Origin: Eonycteris spelaea
Lineage: Eukaryota > Chordata > Mammalia > Chiroptera > Pteropodidae
Length of the DNA stretch: 64,000 nucleotides
NCBI GenBank assembly: GCA_003508835.1
Contig: PUFA01000034.1
Span: 9,140,501-9,204,500, forward strand
Direction of reading: 5' to 3'
The translations under genes and the position numbers were made by a program. Below are positions 23,186 to 34,205 of the stretch, piece after piece; within the stretch, counting starts at the first letter, position 1; every line of letters starts with the position of its first letter. Under the pieces are notes generated by a model that worked only from the letters and a program-made list of their open reading frames with translations, did not search any database and was not told where the DNA came from.

Positions 23186-25589
23186 AAAATCATAAAAATT
23201 AATTTCAAAATATTTGCTATCTCCCTAGCTGAAAATCATCAAAAGATCGAAATTCCAAAAGAAGAACTAAAACCTAGCTAACTTCTAACAGAGCAGACTT
23301 TTTACTTGTCATGCTTTTAACAAAACCTTTGATGTTCTATTTCATGGCCACCATTTAAGCCATCTTTCAAGAAAGGATGATTTTTTTTTTTCTAACTGTT
23401 GTTCACCTAAGCCTAGCTCTACCAACAAAACCCTGGCCTCTCAGCATCCAACATTTTATCTCCTGGGGCCTTCTTAGTCACCATGATCCCCTCTTCCTCC
23501 TAACCTCAGGAGTCCCTGCTTTGTTGGGTGGGCTGTTTCCCACAAAATTCTATGGGAATTTTGCCACTTGAAAAAAATAAAAACATACCCAGAAATGACA
23601 GAAAGGGCACTTCCCACAGGCTTAATTACCCAATGAATGGGCATTACCAAAAGCAAGAATGAGTCTGGTTTGTTTTAACAGATATGAACCTGCCAGCGAG
23701 CATTTGGGAGCTGGAGGTAGGTGATATCCAAAGCAGTCCAAGGACACCGTTACTTTCTTCCCAGGATTCTGTTCCCCATCCATCCACCCTGGCCCCCATG
23801 CCGACTTTTTCTTTATTTTCGGAACAGTTTGTTCATTAGTTCATACTGTGTTTGAAGCAGGAGTGAGAGGAGAAAAATGGGATTCACAGTATTGAGTGGC
23901 TTTTTCCATTTCTTCTTTTCTCAATATGTGGAATGTATCTCACCAGGTAAGTAGAATAATAAAGACCAGTGGAGGCCCCCAATTTTAGCACTTTCATCGA
24001 TTCCTAAAACAGGCGGGAGCACTCTACGTGTGCTGCCAGGAAACCATGACAGTGTTTTCTTCATGGAAAATTGTGTTCTAGATAAAATACCTTTGCTTAA
24101 GACAGAATTCTTAACAGGGCAAGAAGATTTAATGATTAACACGAAATGGAACAGCAGCAGTGAAAGTGGTTTTAAAAAAAAAGGAAAGGTCTGACATTTT
24201 AATTACAAGTCAAGAAAGTTAAAATTAGACTAGACTTGCTGTTAATAGCCTTCCTAAAATATAGTAATTTAATCGCATTGTTTAAGTTGATAGATGTTTC
24301 ACCATCACCAACTTTTGGCAGTACCTAAACTCCCTTCACTGTGTTCAAGAGAAGAAAGCAAAGCAATAAAAAATTTACTCATTAATCAAAATCCTTCATC
24401 ATTTCCTGGATAAAAAGGAAGGAGCCAACACTGACAACAAAATTAAGGTAAAAGAAGACACAGCCAGGAAAAGTGAGCAGGGATAAAGTGACCGCAGTCG
24501 TGACCAGAAAGAGCAGGTGACCACATTTCTGTCAAGAAAGATAAGGTTGAGTTTAGCATACCCTTCATGCTTCATTCAGCAGGTACTAGAGGTACCTGCC
24601 ATGTTTAAGGAATGCATTAGGTCCTGGGGGTGCACAGGTGAGGAAGAAGGATCTGGCCCCAGTGACCCACCCCCTCCCAAGTCCACAAAAATGGTAGAAC
24701 GATCTAAGTGCAATTATGCACAAGTCTCCAGAGCAGTAGGGACCAGCACCTTCTGGTTGCAAGGGGAGACCCACCCAGGCTCCCTCCAGTGACAGGAGTT
24801 CCTTACAAGACTCCTCAGGAAGTCAGGAAACTGCCAGCAGCCACACAATCAGCCTATTTCCTGAGCCATTCTATCCTGAAAGTCAAGTCTCTCTCGCACC
24901 TCCCCTCAAAAGCAGGGTCTACCATAGTCTGAGCTTGTCATCCTGCTTCTACCATCGCTGCGGACTTTCTGCCCTCCTCTCCACCTTGGGAGTCTGCTGT
25001 CCTCCTGGTTTTTCTGTCACAAGTCTGCATGTATGGCCTCCTCTTTCCCTCTGAAGTTCATTGCCACTCTAACATGTATGTCCCTATATCTGGGTCTTAC
25101 AGTCAGACTCCCTTGGGGAGCAGTCTGATTGGATCTGTTAGTCACTCTCCAGTATGCAGTATCTCAATCCGACAAAGTTCTCAGGCCAGGCCATTTCATA
25201 AGATGCTGACCAGCCTGTAGAAGGCTGCCTCTGACTCAAGAGCTGACCCCCGATCCGGTCAGCTTATAGCTCTAAGGACGTGGGGACCATGATTCAAACC
25301 ATGGCAGCCTATGTTGTAAGAAACTGTTTGTGGTCTCTTTCCTCCTAAGCTATGTGAGGGTTGATATTACCAAACAGATATTAAGGCTTGATTTCATGTT
25401 AGTCCCATATGTGCTGCTTTGAATATAAACGCCATTTCTTAAATGCTTCAGTACCAGGCTCTGTCAGTACCCACGTAGGCATTGCCATTCAATCCCACAT
25501 TCTTTCCCATCAGGCACAGTGACACCCCGAGAATCTTTCTTATCACAGTGCTCCGGTTGCCAATTCTGAGTTGGCACATGGAATGAAAT
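23186..25589. other. intronic unique DNA
   Basis: No coding exon, RNA gene or confident repeat was seen. Weak L2-like text occurs near 25440-25500 ('taccaggctctgtcagtacc'). Confidence 0.45.
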
Positions 25590-26105
25590 TGACTTGCCAT
25601 CCCCCTATCTACAGGATGAAGTCCAAATTCTGCAGGAAGCCACAGTAAGGCTTCAGCCTCAAACCCTGGCTCTTGCCCAAGATTCCAGCCAGTATCAAAT
25701 TACCACCTGAATTTCTTTATGCTACCTGTGCTTGGGTATTATTCTCTATTTATCCTTCGAGGTCCACTCTCTGCCTTTCCCCAGGGAGGCTGACCTTTAC
25801 GGCACGACATCAGCCAGGCTCCCAAACGCCCTGGCTTCTGATTGAATTTGGCCAAAGGAGGCACTAGCAATGATACGAGGGTATGGCATACAGAGAACGA
25901 GTTTGAGATGTATTTCTCCCTCGCCTCCTGCCTGAGCTCCTGGCAAGGGGCCTCCCTGTGACACCTGAGCTCTCCTTGGGTCTGGGGCAAGGGGACACTC
26001 TCCTCTCCCCTGGCTTTCTTTGGCTGGACTTACCTGCTCCAAGGTGTTCATCCTCCACGTTGGTTTTCTCCAGCCCTGCCCACACCTTTGTAAGTGGGCC
26101 CATCC
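25590..26105 (+). repeat. L2 LINE 3' region
   Basis: 'caggatgaagtccaaattct', 'gtaaggcttcagcctcaaac' and 'atccttcgaggtccactctc' are in the L2 sense order, then a C/T-rich stretch that continues the element. Confidence 0.7.
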
Positions 26106-26124
26106 TTGACCTCCCTTCAATTAC

Positions 26125-26745
26125 CCACCCTCTTTAAAAACTTTAGACTTATATTTTAGAGCAGTTTTCAATTTACAGAAAAATTGAGAACGTAGTACGT
26201 AGAGTTCCCACGTGCTCCACATCCTTCCCATACACTCAGCAGCCAGTTTCTACTGCCATTAGTATATTATTAGCATGATACATCTGTTACAATACTGGTG
26301 CATTATTATGAACTAAAATTCATACTTGATTTATACTTTTTTGGTTTTTAACTAATGTCCTTTTTTTCTGTTCCAGGGTCTCATCCAGGATACCACCATT
26401 ACATTTAGTTGTCATGTGTCCTCAGGCTCCTCTCGACTGTGACAGTTTTTCAGGCTATTCTTGTTTTTGATAACTTTGACAGTCTTGAAGAATACAGGTC
26501 AGGTTTTTTTGTAGAATGTCCCTCAGCTGGGATCTGTCTGCTGTCTCTCTCATGGTTAGACAGAGGGTAAGGGTTTGGGGAAGAGAGAGACAGAGGTGAA
26601 GTGCAATTTTCAACATATATCAAGACTATATAATTTCAAGAGCACATACTGTCAACATGATTTGTCCCTGTTGATGTTACACTCGGTCACCTGGCTGAAG
26701 TAGCATCTGCCAGGACTCCATGCTATAAAATTATACTTTTCTTCC
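26125..26745 (-). repeat. L1M 3' region, reversed
   Basis: 'attttagagcagttttcaat' followed by 'gggtctcatccaggatacca', 'gtcatgtgtcctcaggctcc', 'tttgtagaatgtccctcagc' and 'ttgatgttacactcggtcac' is the L1MC/L1ME type 3' region in reverse orientation. Confidence 0.75.
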
Positions 26746-26845
26746 TCTCTCTTTCCATATTTCACTCTTTAGAAGGAAGTCACTATGTGCAGCCCACACT
26801 TAAGGAGAGGGAAGTTATGCTTCCTTCGCCAGAAGGTGGAGTAGA

Positions 26846-26998
26846 GCCTATGTTTGTTTGTTTTTTTGTTTTTAAATTGAGGTACAATATACATAACAAA
26901 AAATTTGTCATTTTGACCATGTTTAGGGATTTCAGTTACTCTTTTTCAGTAGGCCTTCAATTTCCTGCTGGGGCTTTTACTATACCTGAGCTATAGTA
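26846..26998 (-). repeat. L1M 3' end, reversed
   Basis: 'aaattgaggtacaatataca' then 'aaatttgtcattttgaccat' matches a reversed L1 3' UTR. It is separate from, or a rearranged continuation of, the preceding L1. Confidence 0.65.
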
Positions 26999-27234
26999 TT
27001 CACCAAAAATGATAATATGTCTTTATATTTCAGATGAAATTTCCAGGCAAAGAAGATAGGATCCCTCTTCTTTGGGGATCCTCCCATCTTCATCTATGTG
27101 ACTGACTCCTTCTCACTGTGTAAGCCCTGACTCATGACTTCATGGGCTCCTCAGATTTTGTGAGTTACTCCTGCTACTGTTTCCCTGGCCACATATTTAT
27201 CCATCCAGTCTAATATATATATATATTTTTTGCG

Positions 27235-27360
27235 TTGGATCATTTTCTTTGTGGATTTTCTAAGGCAGAAACTAAATCTTATTTATCTTTATATCTTTAT
27301 AGCTGAGGACTGTCCCAGAAATATAATTGCTGATCACTAAGTGTTGGCTGGAAATAAAGG
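27235..27360 (+). repeat. L2 3' end, diverged
   Basis: 'ctaaggcagaaactaaatct', 'tatatctttatagctgagga' and 'cactaagtgttggctggaaa' show the L2 terminal order. Confidence 0.45.
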
Positions 27361-27419
27361 AAAAAAAAGATGAGCTAGAAGTTGAAATGGCCTATTTTTT
27401 CCCCAAAGATTAAAGAGAG

Positions 27420-27600
27420 TGTTAACACCTACAATTAGTGAGGGTGTGGGAAGATCTGCATCCAAGTTACATATCCTAGTACACCCTTTCTTCAGGGCAA
27501 ATTGGAAATACCTATAAGAAGCCATAATATATGCATATTTCTACCGGCAATTACGAGTTTGGAAATTTCAATTAAGCTATTCAAGGATTGACTCGGTCTT
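27420..27600 (+). repeat. old L1M fragment
   Basis: 'attagtgagggtgtgggaag' followed by 'gggcaaattggaaatacct' resembles the section of an old L1 just after the ORF2 end. Confidence 0.5.
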
Positions 27601-27616
27601 GGAAATAATATATTTT

Positions 27617-28822
27617 TTTAATTGACACCAAAACTAATGGCAATGAATGCAGAAATAAGCAAGTGGGACTACATCAAACCAAAAAGCTTCTACACAGTGA
27701 AGGCAACTTAGCAAAAGGGAGAAAATGTTTGTAAATCATGTATCTGATAAGGGATTCATTTCCAAAATATATAAAAAATTCATGCAAATTATAGGAAAGA
27801 AAAAGAAAGAAAGAAAGAAAGAAACCAAAACGATCTGATTAAAAAATGGGCAGATGATCTGAATATTTTTACAAAGACATACAGATGGCCAACAAGTACA
27901 TGAAAAGGTGCTCAATACCACTAATTATCACATATGCCAAACAAAACCACAATGAGATATCACCTGGCACCTGTTAGGATGGCTATTATTAAAAAGAATG
28001 GAAAATGACGTGTCGATGAGGTTTTGAAGAAAAGAGAGCCCTACGTACTGTTGGTAGGAATGCAAATTAGTGCAGCCGCTATGGAAAACAGCATGGAAGT
28101 TCCTCAAAAAATTAAAAATAGAACTGTATAGGATGCAGTAACTCCACTTCCAGATATTTAGCCAAAGAAAAAGAAAACACTAATTTGAAAAGATTTATGC
28201 AGCCCCACATTAATTACGGCATTATTTACAATAACCTAGACATGGAAGCAACCTAAGCGTCCACTGATGGACGAATAAAGAAAATATGTCTCTCTCTCTC
28301 ACACACACACACACAGGAATATTATTCAGCCATGAAAAAGAAGGAAATCTTGACATTTGCAACAACCTTGGGGTTGGGCCTTGAGAGTATTATGCTAAGT
28401 GAAATAAATCAGACAGAGAAAGACAAATGCCATATGATCTCATTTACATGTGGACTATAAAAATAACAATAACACTAAACTCAGAGAGAGAACAGATCGG
28501 TGGCTGCCAGAGGTAGGGGTGAGGGTTGGGCGAAATGGGTGAAGACGATCAAAAGATACCAACTTCCAGTTATAAGATGAGTAAGTCACGGGATGTAATG
28601 TATAGTGTGGTGACTACAGTTAATAACACTGGATTGTAGATTAGAAAGTCGCTAAGAGAGCAGATCTAAAAAGTTCTCATCACAGAAAAAAACTGTAACT
28701 GTGTGGTGACGGATGTTAGCTAGACTTACAGCGGTGATCATTTCACACTATATACGAATCATTATGTTGTATGTCTGAAACTAATATGATGTTATATGTC
28801 AATTAAAACTCAGTTTAAAGAA
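27617..28822 (+). repeat. L1 ORF2 end plus 3' UTR (L1MA type)
   Basis: The ORF2 tail is recognisable ('aataagcaagtgggactaca', 'gggcagatgatctgaata', 'tgttggtaggaatgcaaatt'). It is followed by 'aatattattcagccatgaaa', 'gtgaaataaatcagacagag', 'gtggctgccagaggtagggg' and 'taatatgatgttatatgtca'. It is broken by stops and frameshifts and encodes no protein. An (AAAG)n run (27797-27822) and a short CA run (28299-28314) have grown inside it. Confidence 0.9.
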
Positions 28823-29364
28823 GACAGTCACGATATGTGGAAAGACACTTGAACAAAGATGGCATTTTTACTGCAAAAACTGGAAACAACTTAAAGGCAC
28901 AGCAGCAGGCCGACTCGCTTTCGGGGTATCAGTGCTATGAATAACATAGCCATCACCCATCAACTTGACTATTAACTGAGTGATTATCTATGGCAGTACA
29001 GTGGGCACAGATCTAACGTTTTCTTTGTATTTTTTAAGGCTTTTTCATCTGAACAATATCTGTAACTAGGAAAAGCATGATCAAATTCCCTTTTCAAAGT
29101 GATTTATTGTAGCATTTTGAACCTGAATATTCATCTAAAGGTAATCAAAACTTGAAGTTCAACCTTTTGGCCAGTTTAGTTACAATCAAGCCCAAATGTC
29201 ACAGCTGCCATGGCCACTGCCTCTAGCCTTCACCACCTTCATCCCAAACACACTAGGATGGTGGTGGATTCTAGGATAAGAGAATTCAGAGCTTCCGACA
29301 TCTGTCTGCCAGCTTCTCTGAGCCCCACTTCCGACCTGAATCCTGGACATTTTGCTTGGTGTTT
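28823..29364. other. intronic unique DNA
   Basis: Nothing recognised. Confidence 0.45.
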
Positions 29365-29545
29365 AAAGCTCTTCTTACTGACCGTCATTTACAGCCAGAG
29401 TTGGAAATCCATGGCTCTATTCCACTCTGCTCATTTTGCAGATGCGACAACTGAGGTCCCGAGAAAATTCAAAAGGATGCCAAGGCAGAGCCAGATCCAG
29501 GTCTCCCGATTCCTACGGTGCTTTTTGCACTTTATCAAGCCAATA
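29365..29545 (-). repeat. MIR SINE
   Basis: 'cattttgcagatgcgacaac' followed by 'ctgaggtcccgagaaaattc' and 'gcagagccagatccaggtct' is reverse-complement MIR. Confidence 0.65.
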
Positions 29546-30584
29546 TAATCAAGAGTGGGGTTTTGTAGATTGAAAGGCCCCCAAATATTCCAAGAGCAAA
29601 GACTTCTAAAAATAACCTGTCTTTGAGGCCCCTCTCTAACCCAACTCTAATTTAGAACTACATCTCAGCAAACAGTTATCGAAGAATATTTCTTGTGTGT
29701 AATTTGGAAAGATAATCTCTGGTCTGAAGTAAATGGGAAAAAGCACTGCAAAGTCTAACCTAATGCAATGATGTTGAGTAAGCAAAGACGCTAGAAGTCA
29801 AAATACCATTATATCCAAGGGTAGCTTTAGCCCCAGAAAAATAAATACAATTCTGATTGGGCCTTTGCCCTTCTAGCTCGGTCCTCGGATCCCCACCTCT
29901 TGCCCTGGGCAACTGCCGAGCATGTCCTCCAATGGTCACACCCTTGCAAACCAGTTACCCTTGCACACCAAAAGCAACACTTCCTCTTTCTACCCAATCT
30001 CCACCATGCTCCCAGTCAAGCCTCAACACCTCACAGCTTCTTAGTGAGGCGGATCAAGTGAAGCCTCCGAATTTCCCCTGGAAGGTGCACAGTAGAAAGC
30101 AGTGTAGACTTGAGGGTCAAAAGAGCTGACTGGGTGGGTATCTGGAAATTACATGACAAAGCATTTAACCCTTTAGGGCTCAGACCTTTGTCTGTGAAAT
30201 CCACTACCTTATCTAAGGTCCAGTCGGACTTATTCAGTGGCAGTTTTGTGGATGCCAAGCCCAGCCCTGATTTGTAAAAGATTCACTTCATCTTTAAGCC
30301 GGCTGTGTGGGGTATTAAGAGGATTTATAAAGGCAAGCCCTTATTCAATCATTTCCACACTTGTCCTGTTTTAAAAATTAAAATAAATATAGAAAACGTG
30401 GGAGTTGAGAAAATTACATGTTACAATACAGTCACTCAAATGAAGAAAATGACTTCTCTGCCACTTGAAGGGTCTTAAATCAACGTCCTAGTGCTGCTTC
30501 TGAGCTATGTGGAAAATTTTGATTTTCAATATTGACTTCCAAATTTTTTAAAAATCTATTTTTTGTCTTGAATTAAATTTTAGC
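29546..30584. other. intronic unique DNA
   Basis: No feature recognised. Confidence 0.45.
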
Positions 30585-30723
30585 CCTCTCTTACTTTATC
30601 CTGCTTTTTAGCGAGTGCAGTCATGGATTTGTAGGGACCATTTGACTCACTGAAGGCCCAGGCTCTTCAAGCAGCAAGATGACATTTCTCTGCAAGAAAT
30701 CTGCTTATCTTGCTTTTAAAGGG
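30585..30723 (+). repeat. diverged direct duplication, copy 1
   Basis: The part 30638-30723 pairs with 31393-31477. Shared blocks are 'tctctgcaagaaatctgctt', 'cactgaaggcccaggctctt' (copy 2 'cattgaaggtccatgctttc') and 'cttttaaag'. A weaker match extends upstream. The family is not known to me. It may be a local duplication or two copies of an undescribed interspersed repeat. Confidence 0.75.
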
Positions 30724-30734
30724 CTGATTTTTAC

Positions 30735-30848
30735 ATTGCCATCTGCATTCATTTATTCACAAAATCCACTGAGCTCCCACGTGCCAGGCCTGGGAAGAAA
30801 AGCACAGAGCACACAGACTGAGTTCCCTGCATTCTTAGAGCTTAGCAG
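30735..30848 (-). repeat. L2 3' end, reversed
   Basis: 'attcatttattcacaaaatc', 'actgagctcccacgtgccag' and 'tgcattcttagagcttagca' are the reversed L2 end. Confidence 0.65.
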
Positions 30849-31329
30849 CCACTGAAGGACACTGGCGATCATCAGATCGCCACACAAAGGTTTGTTTACA
30901 CAGTGTAAATAACTGCTGCAGTGAAGAAATCCAAGAAGGAAAGAGTACCTACAAAAAGGGCTGGGACTGCAAGGTGAGTGAAGGTCCTCTTGCGGAACTG
31001 ACCTTTGAAACCAAAGGATGAATATGGATTCTCGAGAGCAAGGACAGGCAGCTAAGGCAGGCCACAGGCTGTGTGCAAAGGCCAGAGACCCAGGGGAAAT
31101 GCCTACTGGGGAAAAGTTTCCTCACCTGCCCATTTAGAGTCCTATTAGTGATCTGGGGCAGGTATGCAAACATCCTTCTGGGAACTCCACCTACATTTGC
31201 AAATGAATCTTCCCACTTGAAACCAACTCATCTTCAAAAATATTCATTAACTTCTCACATCAAATGCTCTGATGGGTTGTTTCTCCCCCATCACACATCA
31301 ATAAGTGATTTCTTATTGTGACTTTTTAG
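30849..31329. other. intronic unique DNA
   Basis: Nothing recognised between the two copies of the direct duplication apart from the L2 end at 30735-30848. Confidence 0.45.
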
Positions 31330-31477
31330 GCGTCTCTTTCTTTTTCTTGCTCTGCAGTGAGTTGTGTGTTGGATGGGAAGGGGAAATCTCTTCCATTTGG
31401 CTCATTGAAGGTCCATGCTTTCAAGGAGCAAGAAGACATCTCTCTGCAAGAAATCTGCTTATTATACTTTTAAAGAG
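31330..31477 (+). repeat. diverged direct duplication, copy 2
   Basis: Partner of 30585-30723, about 750 bp away in the same orientation. The clearest part is 31393-31477. Confidence 0.75.
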
Positions 31478-32459
31478 TGTGAGAGTCCTTTTCCAGACCA
31501 CCTTGCCAGGGGTAATGTTTAAACAATTTGAAAAACACTAGTGGAAAAAAGGTACTCTTCTTCAGCTTCCTGAATTAGGAACAGAGAGTAGAAGCTTGAG
31601 CAGAGAGCAACAGAAAGCCAGTGCATCTGCCTGTGGGTCTAAACAGCAGGGACACAGAAAACACCCTGCCACATTTCAGGGAAGGGGAGCAACTGGTTCT
31701 TATCTCCTTGCTTCACCCCCTTTTTAAGGCAAGGCAAAAGGAAACGGGGGAAGGGTGTCTCGAACTCATCTAAAAATTACTGGATGTCATGTGGAACAGA
31801 GAAGGAAAAATAAAAGGAGAAAAAAATATCGCAGAGGAAATTTCTATAGAGTGCAACACACAACCCCTCCCACCCTCTCAAATTCTATAATTCAATGCCC
31901 ACAATATTCCATTTCACATAGAAGCCAGGTTCTTCATAATTGCTCCGTTACTAGATCTAGAAACCGACCCATAAATGCCATCGTCCTGTCTCCAAAACTT
32001 CTAGGAAGGAAAAAATGTGGTTTCCTTTACCCATCTCCTCAATCCGCACCCCACCCCAGAAAGAGAGTTGGAATTGTTAATACATTCCTTCTGTCCTCAC
32101 ACGCCACACTTTTTACCTCCCCCAGGAAAAGGGTAGCTTCTGTGGGTGCCCAGGACATCTCGCTGCTGCAGAGAGCCCTCCCGCCCAAGGGCAGCCGTCC
32201 AACCAGGCAGACAGATGAGGCACGTTAGCATTTGCAGCCTGTCTGGTCCCTTGCTCCTGGAGTCCTTGCGCACTGCCGCAGTGGGTTGTATAATAACCAC
32301 ACTCATATAACCACACTCAAACGCCTAGTGGGGAGCCTGGTGAACATCCCTCCTGACATCTGTTAAAAGTCACTGGGGACAGTTAATACAAGACCCACCA
32401 GGCAGACGGCCCCCCAAGACTCTGAGGAGGGGGGAAGGATTTCAGCACTGGTGGTACGA
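31478..32459. other. intronic unique DNA next to the promoter island
   Basis: No repeat or exon recognised. The 157-residue open frame at 31755-32228 has no match that I recognise. Confidence 0.45.
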
Positions 32460-32490
32460 AGGGGGGAGGGGGAGAGGGGGCGGGGCGAGG
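32460..32490 (+). other. G-rich tract with G-quadruplex potential and GC box
   Basis: Runs of 6, 5, 5 and 4 G separated by one to three bases. The end 'gggggcggggc' is an Sp1-type GC box. It lies about 0.6 kb into intron 1, with the G strand opposite to the SGPP2 sense strand. Confidence 0.7.
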
Positions 32491-32938
32491 TTTGTAAACC
32501 TCTCCAGGCGCAATAATTAAACCCCAAGTTCTGTCCTTAGAGCTGGCGATGCAGGAAGGTGAAGAGCACACTGAACCCCGCTACACCCTATTAGTGCGGA
32601 TCAGGAAAGGGGGATAGAGCAGAAACTCCAGGAATCTTGGCGAAGTTCTCAGATTGTTCTCCCCAGGGAAGCCTCATCCCAAGGACATCACCGCTCCTCT
32701 TTTCAATTACGTAACTCTTACACATTTGGACGGATATACAAGAATATGAATTTAACTACTTCTGAGGGTAGAAATAAACTGCATTTAAAGCTCGGGGACA
32801 TGTGAAATCCGAATAGCCCTGGCGGCCGCCCGGCAGCGTTAGAGGGTGGCATCCTGGTGACCGGTCTCCCCAGCCCCCATGGCCTCCTCCACACACACAC
32901 AGCTCTGGGAGCCGGGTTGCCGCTGGGGACGGAGCCCG

Positions 32939-32976
32939 CCCCCCACCCCCCCACCCCCCCACCCCCCCCCCCCCCC
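32939..32976 (-). repeat. poly-C / poly-G tract with G-quadruplex potential
   Basis: On the plus strand it is C6 A C7 A C7 A C15. The minus strand, which is SGPP2 sense, thus has four long G runs with single-T loops, about 125 nt downstream of the exon 1 donor. It would be in the pre-mRNA of SGPP2. Confidence 0.9.
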
Positions 32977-33102
32977 GGCTCTGCAGGCTCGGCGCACTCC
33001 GGTCCCCGCGTCGCGGAGTCGCCTGGACCAGCTAGTCCGCAGGCCGCGGCGCGGGCTGCCCCTCCCCCCTCCTTCCCGCATGAGCACCTGGCCCGCGGTT
33101 AC

Positions 33103-33321
33103 CTGCGGGGCCCCGGCTCTCCGCAGCCCATTGGCCGGCCCCTCAGCGCCCTTGCGGCTGGTGGCGGGGTGATGTCCAGCCCCGGGCACCAGCGCCGCGC
33201 CCTCCACCGGGCCGGCGCCGTTCTCGCGGGGGCCTTCATCCGGCGCCGGGAAGAGCCCGCAGCGGCGCTGGAAGCGGGCGACAAGCTGCGAGTCCTGCAG
33301 GCTCCGCAGCAGCTCAGCCAT
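33103..33321 (-). CDS. SGPP2: SGPP2 coding exon 1 (sphingosine-1-phosphate phosphatase 2, N-terminus)
   Basis: The exon encodes 73 residues from the ATG at 33321, which has a strong Kozak context (accATGg). It opens MAELLRSLQDSQLVARFQRR, matching the SGPP2 N-terminus as I recall it, with the coding part of exon 1 the same length as in human. Conservation is strong to about residue 35. Residues 36-60 vary, and the tail (ANGLRRAG) is again conserved. The donor is CAG|GTAACC with the intron from 33102, in phase 0. SGPP2 is an ER-membrane phosphatase of the PAP2 family that dephosphorylates sphingosine-1-phosphate to sphingosine, ending its signalling and feeding ceramide salvage. Its membrane spans and catalytic motifs are encoded by later exons, not in this window. 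The exon itself holds no membrane segment. No other gene fits equally well. Confidence 0.9.
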
Positions 33322-34205
33322 GGTGCGCCCGGGCTGCCGCCGCCGCCGCCACAGCCACCGCCGCGCCAGTGCCCTCGGCTCGCTCTGTCCCCTCCGCCCT
33401 TGCACTCGCGGGCCCGGCACTCAGGGCGCAGGGCGGGAACATCCCGGGGCGTCTGCCAACAGGTGCGCCTCTCGGGTCCTAGCGCCCGCCTGTCGCACGC
33501 GGAAGCCCAGGTATCCGCCTCCGCCTCCGCCCCGCTCCGGGCGCGTCGGCCGCGCGCCCTCCCCGCGGGCTCGGGCGGGCTCGGGCGCTCCCCGACGTCC
33601 GCCAGCTCGGAGCTGGGCGGAGGAGCGCAGGTGCCTACGCCGCGCCTCTCGTCGCACCACCGCGCCCCCTCTGCCTCCAGGCTGGAGCGCACGTGCCACC
33701 TATGGGCGCGGCGGAGCACGCGCGGACCCGCGGGAGTGCGTCCTGCGGGGCGCCGGCGGACCCCTCAGGGACCTTCCTGTCACTCTTGAGCCCAGGGTGA
33801 GGTCGGATTTCCACTCGGGCTTCTGGCACCCAGCCCTCCACTCTTGCCTGTGAGTGACAGCTTCTGGCGAGCAGAGTCAGCCACCTGGGGAAAATCCCCG
33901 AGTTCCTTCCAAACTCTGCGTGATGCAACGTCTCCACCAAGGGCCGAAATTCCTCGACCTTGCCCAAGAGCCTTGGCGTTTCAAGGTGGGCCTCGAGTCA
34001 CCCTCTGCGGCCCCGCCCCTGCCTGTGCGATGTGGCAACGCGCAAACACTTACGGACGCGTGGGCGGGAAACGCGATTCCGTCTCGGTTTTCTGCGCCCA
34101 GAAAGAGGACGCTCGCCCCGCCTCCTACTGCCGCGCCTTCCCGCTCTGCCTCTGTTTACACGATGGCGCTCGAAGACCGAGCGACATCTTTCGGGACCTT
34201 TAGAC

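Larger units (their letters stand above)
1..33102 (-). other. SGPP2: SGPP2 intron 1 (5' part, open at the window edge)
   Basis: Everything on the low-coordinate side of the exon 1 donor is read as intron 1 of SGPP2, because the gene runs on the minus strand. I looked for exon 2, which should encode the first membrane segment with a Tyr/Phe-rich stretch, and did not recognise it. The intron therefore probably continues beyond position 1. The interval holds only repeats, simple sequence, one CpG-rich island and unique DNA. The assignment rests on the exon 1 match and general knowledge that this gene has a very long first intron. Confidence 0.75.
32815..34205. promoter_or_regulatory. SGPP2: CpG island and presumed promoter of SGPP2
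   Basis: Dense CpG and high GC content surround SGPP2 exon 1, with the densest part at about 33000-33750. No TATA box is placed suitably upstream of the start codon, which fits a CpG-island promoter with dispersed starts. GC boxes are seen near 34009-34021 and 34109-34118. A CACGTG E-box lies at 33690-33695 and a CTCF-like core (minus-strand agggggcgc) at 33662-33670. A GGGG-N5-CCCC palindrome lies at 33887-33899. The transcription start is not identified. Such islands often fire in both directions, but no plus-strand exon is evident. Confidence 0.8.

Noticed and set aside
1..33102. SGPP2 exon 2 within the window
   Set aside because: I looked for reverse-complement coding of the Tyr/Phe-rich first membrane segment and found no convincing stretch with splice sites. 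It probably lies beyond position 1.
33322..33420. N-terminal extension of SGPP2 by 33 residues
   Set aside because: The frame stays open upstream, but the apparent first codon at 33420 is GTG. The ATG at 33321 has a strong context and matches the known protein start.
32857..33789. 310-residue plus-strand open frame across the SGPP2 CpG island
   Set aside because: It starts at GTG, is rich in Pro, Ala, Arg and Ser, and lies opposite a confirmed exon. Stop codons are rare in GC-rich DNA, so length alone is not evidence.
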